A DNA stretch of 64,000 nt. It comes from Endozoicomonas sp. ISHI1 (GTDB lineage: Bacteria; Pseudomonadota; Gammaproteobacteria; Pseudomonadales; Endozoicomonadaceae). The translations under genes were made by a program, and so were the position numbers. Below, one piece after another: positions 48,757-57,031 of the stretch; within the stretch, counting starts at the first letter, position 1, and each line of letters opens with the position of its first letter. A model generated the notes under the pieces. It did no database searches, was not told the origin of the DNA, and worked only from the letters and a program-made list of their open reading frames with translations. The stretch covers positions 124,001 to 188,000 of the forward strand of contig NZ_JAGRPU010000001.1 in the NCBI RefSeq assembly GCF_024606225.1. Direction: 5' to 3'.

Positions 48757-50079
48757 TCACATTGACTGGCTCCCGCAGGCACAATTACACGTGCCGCCCT
48801 CACTTTCATCCTCATCATCTACCAGATAATCCACAGCATTGGGGTTTATAGCTACCCACTCCGGCAAATCGTCAAGTAACGCCTGTAACTGTTTCAGCTC
48901 CGGCTCCGAACCAAACTCGCTTCGCCTGAAACCACCCTCCTGCAAAGCACTGAGTGCCATTAACATTGCCCCAACCGTATCCTGGTCGATGGTAAATTCT
49001 GCTACCTGCTGCAGCAACGAATTCTGGGTTCCGTCACCGGTAAACAGAAAATACAAAACGGCCGCTGCAGAACTGGGAGCCCAGGTTCCTCTGAGCTTTT
49101 TGTCACCCGTTTTTTTACGAGATCGCTCCGCACCGGAACTGGAAGGCATCAGGCGATTTAACTCAGCCATAACCTCTCCATGATCAGGGTTGCGAGTATA
49201 CGTGTTTTGCTGGATCTGTTGCTCAATAATCCTCAGGCATTTCAGAACTTCTGGTTCGGTGACATGTCTATAAATGCGCTGAAAAGTTATTTTAGCCAGA
49301 TCCCTGTTTGCAGTCCTTACATCACGATCTTCGATCATGACTCTTGCAGCAAGGGCAATAACGACAGCAGCCTGCATGGCCTGCTCATGGTTATGACTGA
49401 CCTGAACTGTCTGCCGAACCCGACTGACAAAATCCTCGTCACTGATAAACGGATCATGATCAAGGATAGCCACAATCGTAGCAATGCCCATGCAGCCGCC
49501 ATTACCAGAAGAGCCTTCCGCCTTTCCTGACCTTGTACGAAAACTCTGACCGGAAAAACCCAGAACCTGATCCCTGGTTGTTATAGTGCCATTCCTGAAT
49601 CCCTGAAAGAATGTTTTTAACAACCGTGAGTGAAAAGCACCGTAGTCGCTTAACTCCACATTAATCGGATCTTCCATTTTTAAACGAAAACGCTGCCCAT
49701 CAGGAAATGCAAAAAAACACTGATACTTAGCCAGCCTGACAACATCAATTTGTGCACCTTTATCCTTTCTTTGGTGCTTTTTATTAGTGCGACCAGAGCT
49801 TTGGTAATAGTCCAAAAAGAACTTATAGATCGCAGCCGCTTTATGTGTATCATCGGTAAATAGCCCACGCCTGGCTGCACCGTTGCCATACCGGACTGTT
49901 CCCTTATAATCCCCCAGGGCAGTGCCAAGCAAAGCCAGCTCTGCATTGGTCGGGGTAACAGCAAATGCTGGCATTATTACCAGAAAAAAAACAACAAAGC
50001 ACAGGCAGTGAGCAATGAAGAATTGAAAACCAACTGAGCCAGAACAACATTCTGGCTCAGTTCGACTCGGGACGGTCAT
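48757..50079 (-). CDS. Secreted ADP-ribosylglycohydrolase-like protein
   Basis: A 440-residue protein with a signal peptide (core CLCFVVFFLVIMPAFA, cleavage near 40). The mature part carries the ADP-ribosylglycohydrolase (DraG/ARH) pattern: ALLGTALGDYKG, LFTDDTHKAAA with metal-binding TDDT at 75-78, GNGGCMGIATIVAI at ~191, SHNHEQAMQAAVVIALA, and DQDTVGAM at 364-371 with the two Asp residues. These enzymes remove ADP-ribose from proteins or nucleic acids using Mg2+. The C-terminus is Cys-rich (CNCACG). I chose the start at 50079 (GGA upstream); the frame is open to 50160. It is the only minus-strand gene in the island. Confidence 0.78.
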   Translation of the reverse strand: MTVPSRTEPECCSGSVGFQFFIAHCLCFVVFFLVIMPAFAVTPTNAELALLGTALGDYKGTVRYGNGAARRGLFTDDTHKAAAIYKFFLDYYQSSGRTNKKHQRKDKGAQIDVVRLAKYQCFFAFPDGQRFRLKMEDPINVELSDYGAFHSRLLKTFFQGFRNGTITTRDQVLGFSGQSFRTRSGKAEGSSGNGGCMGIATIVAILDHDPFISDEDFVSRVRQTVQVSHNHEQAMQAAVVIALAARVMIEDRDVRTANRDLAKITFQRIYRHVTEPEVLKCLRIIEQQIQQNTYTRNPDHGEVMAELNRLMPSSSGAERSRKKTGDKKLRGTWAPSSAAAVLYFLFTGDGTQNSLLQQVAEFTIDQDTVGAMLMALSALQEGGFRRSEFGSEPELKQLQALLDDLPEWVAINPNAVDYLVDDEDESEGGTCNCACGSQSM

Positions 50080-50245
50080 TAAATATATTCCTAAGATCCA
50101 TTCAGATAAGGGAATAATAGCGGCTTTATTAAGTCTTGCTACCCGATAGCCTGCAGGCAATGTAAAACTTAATGGACATCAGCGGCCATCATCAACAAGA
50201 GCTATTACAAGACCATCCCCTGGGGGGCGGGTTCATCCTGTTATT

Positions 50246-50364
50246 GTTAGTTGTACTTAACAACACGCTATGAACTTTTATGTCAAAACGAACTCTAATT
50301 CATCGCATCTTTTTTTGTATGTGCTTTCTAATCATGGATAAATCTAACTTTCGGAGAACCAGGC
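50246..50364 (+). promoter_or_regulatory. Shared upstream block, copy 2
   Basis: This 119-bp block lies before the F-box/WD40 pseudogene. It contains GTTGTACTTAACAAC, a perfect 5-bp inverted repeat, and ends CTAACTTTCGGAGAACCAGGC directly before ATG. Confidence 0.75.
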
Positions 50365-50938
50365 ATGGATGGACTGAATAATAACTGCGGTATTGCAGGT
50401 CAACACCCAATAACCACTATAGCCACTCAATCAATAACACCAACGGGCATCAGTGCAGGTAGAACCATCGCTTTAGTTAATAAGGAAAAACCTTCATTGC
50501 TGGATTTATCTCCATTACCCTTTTCCATTATTTTTCGCTATTTGAAGCTTCGGGATATTCACCGTTTCCATCTTCAGCGCCGATAGCAGCCACGTGTTGA
50601 TTGCCAGCCAGGATGGCAGTGTGAAAATCTATGGCCAGACAAGCAAAGGATCATGGGAAAAAAAAGTCACCATTTATCATAAGTGTGGAATTCAATCAGC
50701 CACTTTCAGCCCCGATGATTGCCATGTGGTGACTGCAAGCTTAGACGGAACCTCGAAAATCATTGGTCAAAGAACCGATGGATCATGGTTAGAAAGAGGC
50801 AGCATTTCCCATGATGACACAGTCTTTTCAGCCACCTTCAGTGCCGATGGCAGCCATGTGGTGACTGCCAGTAAATACGGTACGGTGAAAATCACTGAGC
50901 TACAGGGCAGTGACTCATTGTTTGCTGTCACCGAGTGA
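50365..50938 (+). pseudogene. F-box/WD40 pseudogene (internal deletion)
   Basis: The first 222 bases code the leader and the start of the F-box (MDGLNNNCGIAG ... YLKLRDIHRF) and then run into a stop at 50586. From 50594, in another frame, the last two to three WD40 repeats follow, nearly identical to 52301-52645, ending LFAVTE. About 1 kb between F-box and the late repeats is missing compared with the gene at 51092, and the join shifts the frame. Confidence 0.9.
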
Positions 50939-50972
50939 CGCCATTCTACAGATACTGAAAGACGGACAGTCT

Positions 50973-51091
50973 GTTAGCACTCACAACAACGGGTTATGAA
51001 CTTTTATTCCGAAACTGACTCTAACTCACCGCATCTTTTTTTGTCAGTGATTTCTAATCAAAGATAAATGCTAACTTTCGGAGAACCAGGC
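50973..51091 (+). promoter_or_regulatory. Shared upstream block, copy 3
   Basis: This 119-bp block precedes F-box/WD40 gene 2, has the CAACGGGTTATGAACTTTTA core and ends with the ribosome site GGAG eight bases before ATG. Confidence 0.75.
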
Positions 51092-52645
51092 ATGGATGGA
51101 CTAAATAATCACCCCGGTATTGCAGATCCACACCCAATACCCAAAATACCAGCTCAATCGGCAACACCAACGGGCATCAGTGCAGGCAGAGCCATCGCTG
51201 TAGCTGATAAGGAAAAAACTTCATTGCTGGATTTATCCCCACTACCTTTTTCCATTATTTTTCGCTATTTGAAGCTTCGGGATATTCACCGTTTACAACA
51301 GGTATGCACCCATCTTAACGATGCTGTCAAAGAAGATAAGGCTCTGGCAAAAGCATGGTATCGCCAGTTTCCTTCTCATCACCAGTATCAACTGAGAGCA
51401 ACCATCATGACAAAAAATGAGAGTCAACTCCGTGGTTGGTTGCAGTCATTTACGAATGATCAGGCGTTAGTCGATTCACTCACAAATCGCCAACAAAAGA
51501 GTATTTATTCACCTGCTCTGTTGTATTTCACCAAGTCTAAGCTGATGTCTGATTGTGAAAAGTTTAATTTAGTTTCAAAATCCACCATTTACGAAAAAGC
51601 AATGATCAACTCAGCGGCCCTCAGTGCCGATGGCCACCATCTGGTAACCGCCAGTAAAGACAACAAAGCGAACATCTACGGCCATACCATGGATGGATCA
51701 TGGGAATTAAAAGCCATCATTTCCCATAAAGATTCCGTCCTTTCATGCGCCTTCAGCACCGATAGCCTTCATGTGGTGACCACCAGCAGAGATGGCACTG
51801 CGAGAATATATGGCTTAGGGTGCGATGAATCATGGCAATTTAAAGCCAGTATTACCCACAATTTACCGATCATATCAGCCATCTTCAGCACCGATGGCCG
51901 CCATCTGTTGGCTAAGGATATGTTTGACTCTGAGCAAATCCATAGCCGGAAGGCCGATGAATCGTGGAAATTTACAGTCGCCTTCTCGTCATTTACTTTT
52001 GTTCAGCCAACCACCCTCAGCAACGATGGCTATCATATGGTCACCTCCAGGTGTTATGACAAGGGAATAATCTACAGCTACAAGATTGATGGATCACGTG
52101 AAATAAAAGGTACCATTCCCGATTTTAGTCATGTCATTTCAGCGAGCCTAAGCTCCGATGGCCACCATTTAGTGACTGCGGACACGGATCACAGGGCGAG
52201 AATCTATGGCAAGGAGGCCGATGGATCATGGTTACGAAAAATCATCATTCAATTCAAGGATCGTGTCCGCTCGGCCACCTTCAGCGCCGATAGCCACCAT
52301 GTGTTGATTGCCAGCAAGGATGGCATGGTGAGAATCTACGGCCAGAAAAGCAAGGGATCATGGGAAAGAAAAGTCACTATTTATCATAAGCGCGGACTCC
52401 AATCAGCCACTTTCAGCCCCGATAGCCGTCATGTGGTGACTGCCGGCTCTGACGGAACCTCGAAAATCATTGGTCAAAAAACCGATGGATCATGGTTAGA
52501 AAAAGGCAGCATTTCCCATGATGACACGGTCTTATCAGCCACCTTCAGTGCCGATGGCAGCCATGTGGTGACTGCCAGTAAAGACGGTACGGTGAAAATC
52601 ACTGAGCTACAGAGCAGTGACTCATTGTTTGCTGTCACCGAGTGA
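51092..52645 (+). CDS. F-box/WD40 protein 2
   Basis: A 517-residue protein: leader (MDGLNNHPGIAD, then PTGISAGRAIAV), F-box-like segment LSPLPFSIIFRYLKLRDIHR with VCTHLNDAVKED (about 50-90), a conserved linker with KAWYRQFPSHHQYQL, and eight or so WD40-like repeats of about 43 residues (SATFSADGSHVVTASKD, AKIYG.K.DGSW type), ending LFAVTE. I chose ATG 51092, preceded by GGAG; an in-frame ATG at 51068 lies in the shared upstream block. The first ~560 bases are very close to gene 3. Function as a host-directed substrate adaptor is inferred. Confidence 0.83.
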   Translation: MDGLNNHPGIADPHPIPKIPAQSATPTGISAGRAIAVADKEKTSLLDLSPLPFSIIFRYLKLRDIHRLQQVCTHLNDAVKEDKALAKAWYRQFPSHHQYQLRATIMTKNESQLRGWLQSFTNDQALVDSLTNRQQKSIYSPALLYFTKSKLMSDCEKFNLVSKSTIYEKAMINSAALSADGHHLVTASKDNKANIYGHTMDGSWELKAIISHKDSVLSCAFSTDSLHVVTTSRDGTARIYGLGCDESWQFKASITHNLPIISAIFSTDGRHLLAKDMFDSEQIHSRKADESWKFTVAFSSFTFVQPTTLSNDGYHMVTSRCYDKGIIYSYKIDGSREIKGTIPDFSHVISASLSSDGHHLVTADTDHRARIYGKEADGSWLRKIIIQFKDRVRSATFSADSHHVLIASKDGMVRIYGQKSKGSWERKVTIYHKRGLQSATFSPDSRHVVTAGSDGTSKIIGQKTDGSWLEKGSISHDDTVLSATFSADGSHVVTASKDGTVKITELQSSDSLFAVTE

Positions 52646-52683
52646 CGCCATTCTACAGGTACTGAAAGAAAGAAAGACAGTCT

Positions 52684-52799
52684 GTTAGCACTCAACAACG
52701 GGTTATGAACTTTTATTCCGAAACTGACTCTAACTCACCGCATCTTTTTTGTATGTGCTTTCTAATCAATGATAAATGCTAACTTTCGGAGAACCAGAC
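52684..52799 (+). promoter_or_regulatory. Shared upstream block, copy 4
   Basis: This 116-bp block precedes F-box/WD40 gene 3 and is almost identical to copy 3 apart from small indels. Confidence 0.75.
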
Positions 52800-54329
52800 A
52801 TGGATGGACCAAATAGTCACTCCGGTATTGCAGATCCACAGCCAATACCCACTATACCAGCCCGATCGACAGCACCAACGGGCATCAGTGCAGGTAGAGT
52901 CATTGCTATAGCTGATGAGAAAAAAACTTCATTGCTGGATTTATCTCCATTACCCTTTTCTATTATTTTTCGCTATTTGAAGCTTCGGGATATTCACCGT
53001 TTACAACAGGCATGCAACCACCTTCACGATGCTGTCAAAAAAGATAATGCTCTGGCAAAAGCATGGTATCGCCAGTTTCCTGCTCATCACCAGTATCAAC
53101 TAAGAGCAACCATCACGACAAAAAATGAGAGTCAACTCCGTGATTGGTTGCAGTCATTTACGAATGATAAGGCACTCGTTGGCTCACTTACAGACCGTCG
53201 TCAGGAGAGTGTTTATTCACCTGCTCTGTTGTATTTCACCAAGACTCAGCTGATGTCTGATTGTGAAAAGTTTAATTTAGTTTCAAAATCCATCATTTAC
53301 GAAAAAGCAATTATCAACTCAGCCGCCCTCAGTGCCGATGGCCGCCATCTGGTCACCGCCAATAGAGACAACAAAGCGATCATCTACCGCCATACGATAG
53401 ATGGATCATGGGCAGTTAAATCCACCATTCCCCATCAAAGTATGGTCTTATCAGCTACATTCAGCCCCGATAGCCAACACGTGGTGACCGTCAGTTGGGA
53501 TGGCACAGCAAAACTATATAGTTTGGGGGGCGATGAATCATGGGAGCAAAAAGTCATCATTTCCCACAGGCACACCGCCAGCTCAGCCACATTTAGTACC
53601 GATAGCCGCCATGTCATAACCAGCGGTTGGGATAACACAGCGAAAATCCATAGCCAGAATGACGATGGATCATGGAGATTAACAGCCATTTTCTCCCATA
53701 ATAATTTTGTCACATCAGCCACCTTTAGCGCCGATAGCCACCAGGTGGTCACCTCCAGTTACGACAGAACGGCGAAAATCCATTGCCAGAAGACCGATGG
53801 ATCATGGGAAGAAAAAGGTGTCATTCCCCATGATGAGCTTGTCAATGCAGCCAGTTTCAGCCTCGATGGCCATCATGTGGTGACCGCCAGTAAGGATTCC
53901 AAGGCGAAAATCTATAGCAAGGAGGCCGATGGATCATGGGTACAAAAAGCCATCATCCCCCACGATGCTGAAGTCAACTCGGCCACCTTCAGTCCCGATG
54001 GCCGTCATGCAGTGACTGCCAGTGACGATGGCATAGTGAAAATCATCGGCCAGAAAGCCAATGGCTTATGGGAAGAAAAAATCATCTTCAAGCATAAGTA
54101 TGGCGTCTTGTCTGTTACCTTCAGCCCTGATGCCCGCCATGTGGTGACTGCCAGCAGGGACAACACGGCGAAAATCATTGGCGAGAAAGATGATGGGACA
54201 TGGTCAGAGAAAGCCAGCATTGTCCATTGCTCCACGATCTCATCAGCCACCTTCAGCGCCGATGGCAGCCATGTGGTAACCGGCAGTTGGGATCACTCGG
54301 TGGAAATCACTGAACTACAAAGGACGTAA
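52800..54329 (+). CDS. F-box/WD40 protein 3
   Basis: A 509-residue paralogue: leader (MDGPNSHSGIAD, PTGISAGRVIAI), F-box-like LSPLPFSIIFRYLKLRDIHR with ACNHLHDAVKKD, linker KAWYRQFPAHHQYQL, and WD40-like repeats with DGTAKLYSLGGDESW and SATFSPDGRHAVTASDD. It ends in ELQRT and lacks the LFAVTE tail of the other copies, because the 3' end is joined at 54330-54340 to sequence from the neighbouring repeat-protein array. ATG 52800 has GGAG upstream. Confidence 0.83.
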   Translation: MDGPNSHSGIADPQPIPTIPARSTAPTGISAGRVIAIADEKKTSLLDLSPLPFSIIFRYLKLRDIHRLQQACNHLHDAVKKDNALAKAWYRQFPAHHQYQLRATITTKNESQLRDWLQSFTNDKALVGSLTDRRQESVYSPALLYFTKTQLMSDCEKFNLVSKSIIYEKAIINSAALSADGRHLVTANRDNKAIIYRHTIDGSWAVKSTIPHQSMVLSATFSPDSQHVVTVSWDGTAKLYSLGGDESWEQKVIISHRHTASSATFSTDSRHVITSGWDNTAKIHSQNDDGSWRLTAIFSHNNFVTSATFSADSHQVVTSSYDRTAKIHCQKTDGSWEEKGVIPHDELVNAASFSLDGHHVVTASKDSKAKIYSKEADGSWVQKAIIPHDAEVNSATFSPDGRHAVTASDDGIVKIIGQKANGLWEEKIIFKHKYGVLSVTFSPDARHVVTASRDNTAKIIGEKDDGTWSEKASIVHCSTISSATFSADGSHVVTGSWDHSVEITELQRT

Positions 54330-54335
54330 TAATTT

Positions 54336-54363
54336 AAGGTGAAGAATCAGGCAAGGCGAACAT
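54336..54363 (+). pseudogene. Relic of a 45-residue-repeat gene 3' end
   Basis: AAGGTGAAGAATCAGGCA and the following bases match the last codons of the repeat-protein gene ending at 62236 (about 62208-62233), and the downstream CCAATGAGCCAGC is also shared. A further array member probably once stood here and was replaced by the WD40 genes. Confidence 0.6.
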
Positions 54364-54370
54364 CAGTACC

Positions 54371-54481
54371 TGGCCAATGAGCCAGCACTTTTGAATTCCA
54401 AAGGGTCAGGTAATTAAGGCGCTTGGGAGAACTCTTATTTACTTTTACTGTCTTAAGAGCACAATGGGAGGTTACTTTGCC
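54371..54481 (+). promoter_or_regulatory. Repeat-array upstream block, copy 1
   Basis: About 110 bp shared with the regions before 57032, 59582 and 62369: CCAATGAGCCAGC, TTCCAAAGGGTCAGGTAATT, AAGGCGCTTGG, the palindrome TCTTAAGA (54451-54458), then GGGAGG nine bases before ATG. Confidence 0.7.
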
Positions 54482-56866
54482 ATGAATTACGAATTACCAC
54501 CATCCTGCGGTTCAGGATCGCAACCGTCACAAAACCGCTTGCCTGATGCCCATCGGGAAACAACGCCTGCATCTAATTTAAACCCGAATGCGCTACCGTT
54601 TGTTCCTCGTGGTTCGAGGGATGATCGGTCTTTGGACACGCCCCCAACTATTCGCCGTCGGCGAACCACTGCGCACAGGGCATCTTTTTCTCAAAGGCCG
54701 CAGCCGTCAACCAACAAGCAATCGTCTAAGTCGGCAAAACAAAAAGTCAACGAAGCTTTCGAAGAATTAAAAAACCAACATTTCACCTATGCAGAAGAAC
54801 AATTCCTGGCCATCTTGCAAGAATGCCCGGACGAACTCAGCCGAGCTGACTATCAAAACTCAGTCCTGGGGCTGGCCAGATCGCTAAAAGAGCAAACCCC
54901 GGAAAAGCAGGAAAAAGCCCGTACTCATTTGCAAAAACTCAGACTGAATGGACCATTGACTGCATTCGGGGCTTCCGTCATTCCTAACCTTGACCTGACC
55001 CTGAGCCTCTGTGAACAGGCACTTGGGTTGCTCCCGAAAGCTGAAGAACGACTTATAAGACTGAGAAATATAGAGCCCGATGCTGATGAAGAGATCCTTT
55101 GCCAGCATTCCCGCTATTTTGACGCTGATATTGCTAATGCCCGACTGTGGTCATTGATGGACAAACACCAGATGACTGAAACACTCTTGGTGAACATGAA
55201 AAAAGAGCTGACCAGAAAGCTGCTGTCGAATCAATGGCCTGGCAATGCAGAAACACTGCATAAACGACTCCAGGTCGTCAATATTACCCTGATGAGGCTC
55301 TTACAGGAGAGAGGCCTGTATGAATGGGCTGAAAAATTACTGTTCGACATCAGTGACAAACAAGCCAGTGACGGTGAGGATTTCCTTTGCAAGGCCAGTG
55401 GAAATGATGAAATTGATATAGCACTGACACGACTCTGGCAGCTAATGGGAAAAAGTGAGCAGGCTGAAAAACTGCTGCTGAGCATGAGTAACAAGCATCA
55501 GACTGACAGTATTGAAAGGCTTTGCAGGATCACTGGAAAGCGTGGGGTTGACCTGAATCTGGCCCTACTCTGGCAGGTCATGGAAAAGCTGGAACTTTGT
55601 GGAAAACTGCTGCTGAACATGAGTCACAAGCACCCCGGTAACAGTGAAGAAATCCTTTGTCAGCCCTGTGGAGATTATGAAATTGATCTGGCCCTGGTCC
55701 GACACTGGGAGCAGATAGGCCAATATAAAATGGCCGAAAAGCTGCTGCTGAACATGGTGGGTAAAGAGCTCAATCAAAATCAGGAAATCCTGTGTCAACC
55801 CTGTGGAGATCATGTCCTGGATCTGGCCCTGGCCATACTCTGGCAGTTGATGGGCAACTATGAGTGGGCAGAAAGACTGCTGCTGAACATGTGTGACAAA
55901 CACCCCGATGACAACGAAGAACGTCTTTGCAAGCCTACCGGGAAGAAAGATCTTGATGTGGTGCTGGCAAGAAATTGGGAGGTGCTGGGCAAATATACAC
56001 TGACTGAAAGATTGCTGTTGAACATGGCCGGCAAGTCCCTCTTCGCCGGTGAGGAAGCGCTGTGCAAACGCTCTGGAAATCTTAGCATTGATCTGACTCT
56101 GGTGAAATTTTGGGAGAGAACGGGCGACTATAAACGGTCTGAAAAACTGCTGCTGGACATGAGTGGCAAGCAGCTCGATGACACAGAGGAAGACCTTTGC
56201 AAGGCCTGCGGGCATCTTCTTATTGACCTGGCCCTGGCGCGAAACTGGAAGGCAATGGGCAAACATAGACGGTCTGAAAAACTGCTGCTGGACATGAGTG
56301 ACAAGCAACCCAATGACACTGAGGAAGACCTTTGCACACCCAGCGGAAATCACGATCTTGATCTGGCCCTGGTCCGCCTCTGGCAGGTGATGGATAAGAA
56401 TGAACGGGCTCAAAGACTGATACATCGTTGCTCTGATTTATACCATACAAGTGAATGTGAATTCGCACTGCTGAACTCATACATCGGAGAAGCAAGATTT
56501 ATGGAAATGGTGACCGGGTATCAGGAAAGTGCCAATACCTTGCTGGCAACCTCGATCCATTATTTCAAACTGGCTTCTCTGCAGATAACAAACAATGACC
56601 CTGAGTCAGGACAAGATAATCTCAAAAAAGCGCTTGAGTACGTGGAATCCGCACTGGAAAAATACCCCCCGAGTGCAGGCGCTTATTCGCAAAAAGCTCA
56701 CTGTCTCAGAATGATGCGTTACCCTGAAGACGAATGGCAGAAATGGTTCAGAAAAGCCGACACCCTTGACCCCAGCCGGGGAGGAAAGTTTAAAGCTAAC
56801 GACTCTTGGCGAACCACCGAAGCTCAAGCGGTTGAAAAGCTGAAGTATCAGGCACGGCGAACCTAA
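54482..56866 (+). CDS. 45-residue helical-repeat protein 1
   Basis: A 794-residue protein. The N-terminal ~85 residues are Pro/Ser/Arg-rich and probably disordered (GSGSQPSQNRLPDAH, LPFVPRGS, TIRRRRTTAHRASFSQRP). A helical region follows, then about eight repeats of 45 residues with the consensus IDLALxRxWxxMGKxxxAEK, LLLNMSGKHP, xxEEILCxPxG: two helices and a loop with a conserved Cys. The C-terminal ~130 residues are TPR-like (LKKALEYVESALEKYP, SQKAHCLRMM). The 45-residue period is longer than TPR (34) or Sel1 (36-40), so the family is not identified. No signal peptide. Start 54482 has GGGAGG nine bases upstream. Confidence 0.78.
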   Translation: MNYELPPSCGSGSQPSQNRLPDAHRETTPASNLNPNALPFVPRGSRDDRSLDTPPTIRRRRTTAHRASFSQRPQPSTNKQSSKSAKQKVNEAFEELKNQHFTYAEEQFLAILQECPDELSRADYQNSVLGLARSLKEQTPEKQEKARTHLQKLRLNGPLTAFGASVIPNLDLTLSLCEQALGLLPKAEERLIRLRNIEPDADEEILCQHSRYFDADIANARLWSLMDKHQMTETLLVNMKKELTRKLLSNQWPGNAETLHKRLQVVNITLMRLLQERGLYEWAEKLLFDISDKQASDGEDFLCKASGNDEIDIALTRLWQLMGKSEQAEKLLLSMSNKHQTDSIERLCRITGKRGVDLNLALLWQVMEKLELCGKLLLNMSHKHPGNSEEILCQPCGDYEIDLALVRHWEQIGQYKMAEKLLLNMVGKELNQNQEILCQPCGDHVLDLALAILWQLMGNYEWAERLLLNMCDKHPDDNEERLCKPTGKKDLDVVLARNWEVLGKYTLTERLLLNMAGKSLFAGEEALCKRSGNLSIDLTLVKFWERTGDYKRSEKLLLDMSGKQLDDTEEDLCKACGHLLIDLALARNWKAMGKHRRSEKLLLDMSDKQPNDTEEDLCTPSGNHDLDLALVRLWQVMDKNERAQRLIHRCSDLYHTSECEFALLNSYIGEARFMEMVTGYQESANTLLATSIHYFKLASLQITNNDPESGQDNLKKALEYVESALEKYPPSAGAYSQKAHCLRMMRYPEDEWQKWFRKADTLDPSRGGKFKANDSWRTTEAQAVEKLKYQARRT

Positions 56867-56899
56867 TGCAGCCAAGCCTTGATATCCATACAGTCCCCT

Positions 56900-56937
56900 C
56901 GTTCATCCTGAGCAACCAAACCCCGTTCATCCTGAGC
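56900..56937 (+). repeat. Direct repeat in the spacer before repeat protein 2
   Basis: CGTTCATCCTGAGC occurs at 56900-56913 and 56924-56937; part of it (GTTCATCCTG) is also at 50231. It may be a fragment of a dispersed intergenic repeat. Confidence 0.8.
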
Positions 56938-56945
56938 GGAGTTTA

Positions 56946-57031
56946 TTCCAAAGGGTCAGGTCATTGAGGCGCTTGGGTGAACTCTTATGTACTTTTGCTG
57001 TCTTAAGAGCGTAAAAGGAGGTTACTTTGCC
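56946..57031 (+). promoter_or_regulatory. Repeat-array upstream block, copy 2
   Basis: Shares TTCCAAAGGGTCAGG, GGCGCTTGGGTGAACTCTTA, TCTTAAGAGC and GGAGGTTACTTTGCC with the other array copies; the left part of the block is replaced by the direct repeats. Confidence 0.7.

Noticed and set aside
55565..56425. Long minus-strand frames opposite the repeat proteins
   Set aside because: They recur in each paralogue only because the repeat DNA recurs; none has a ribosome site or known content.
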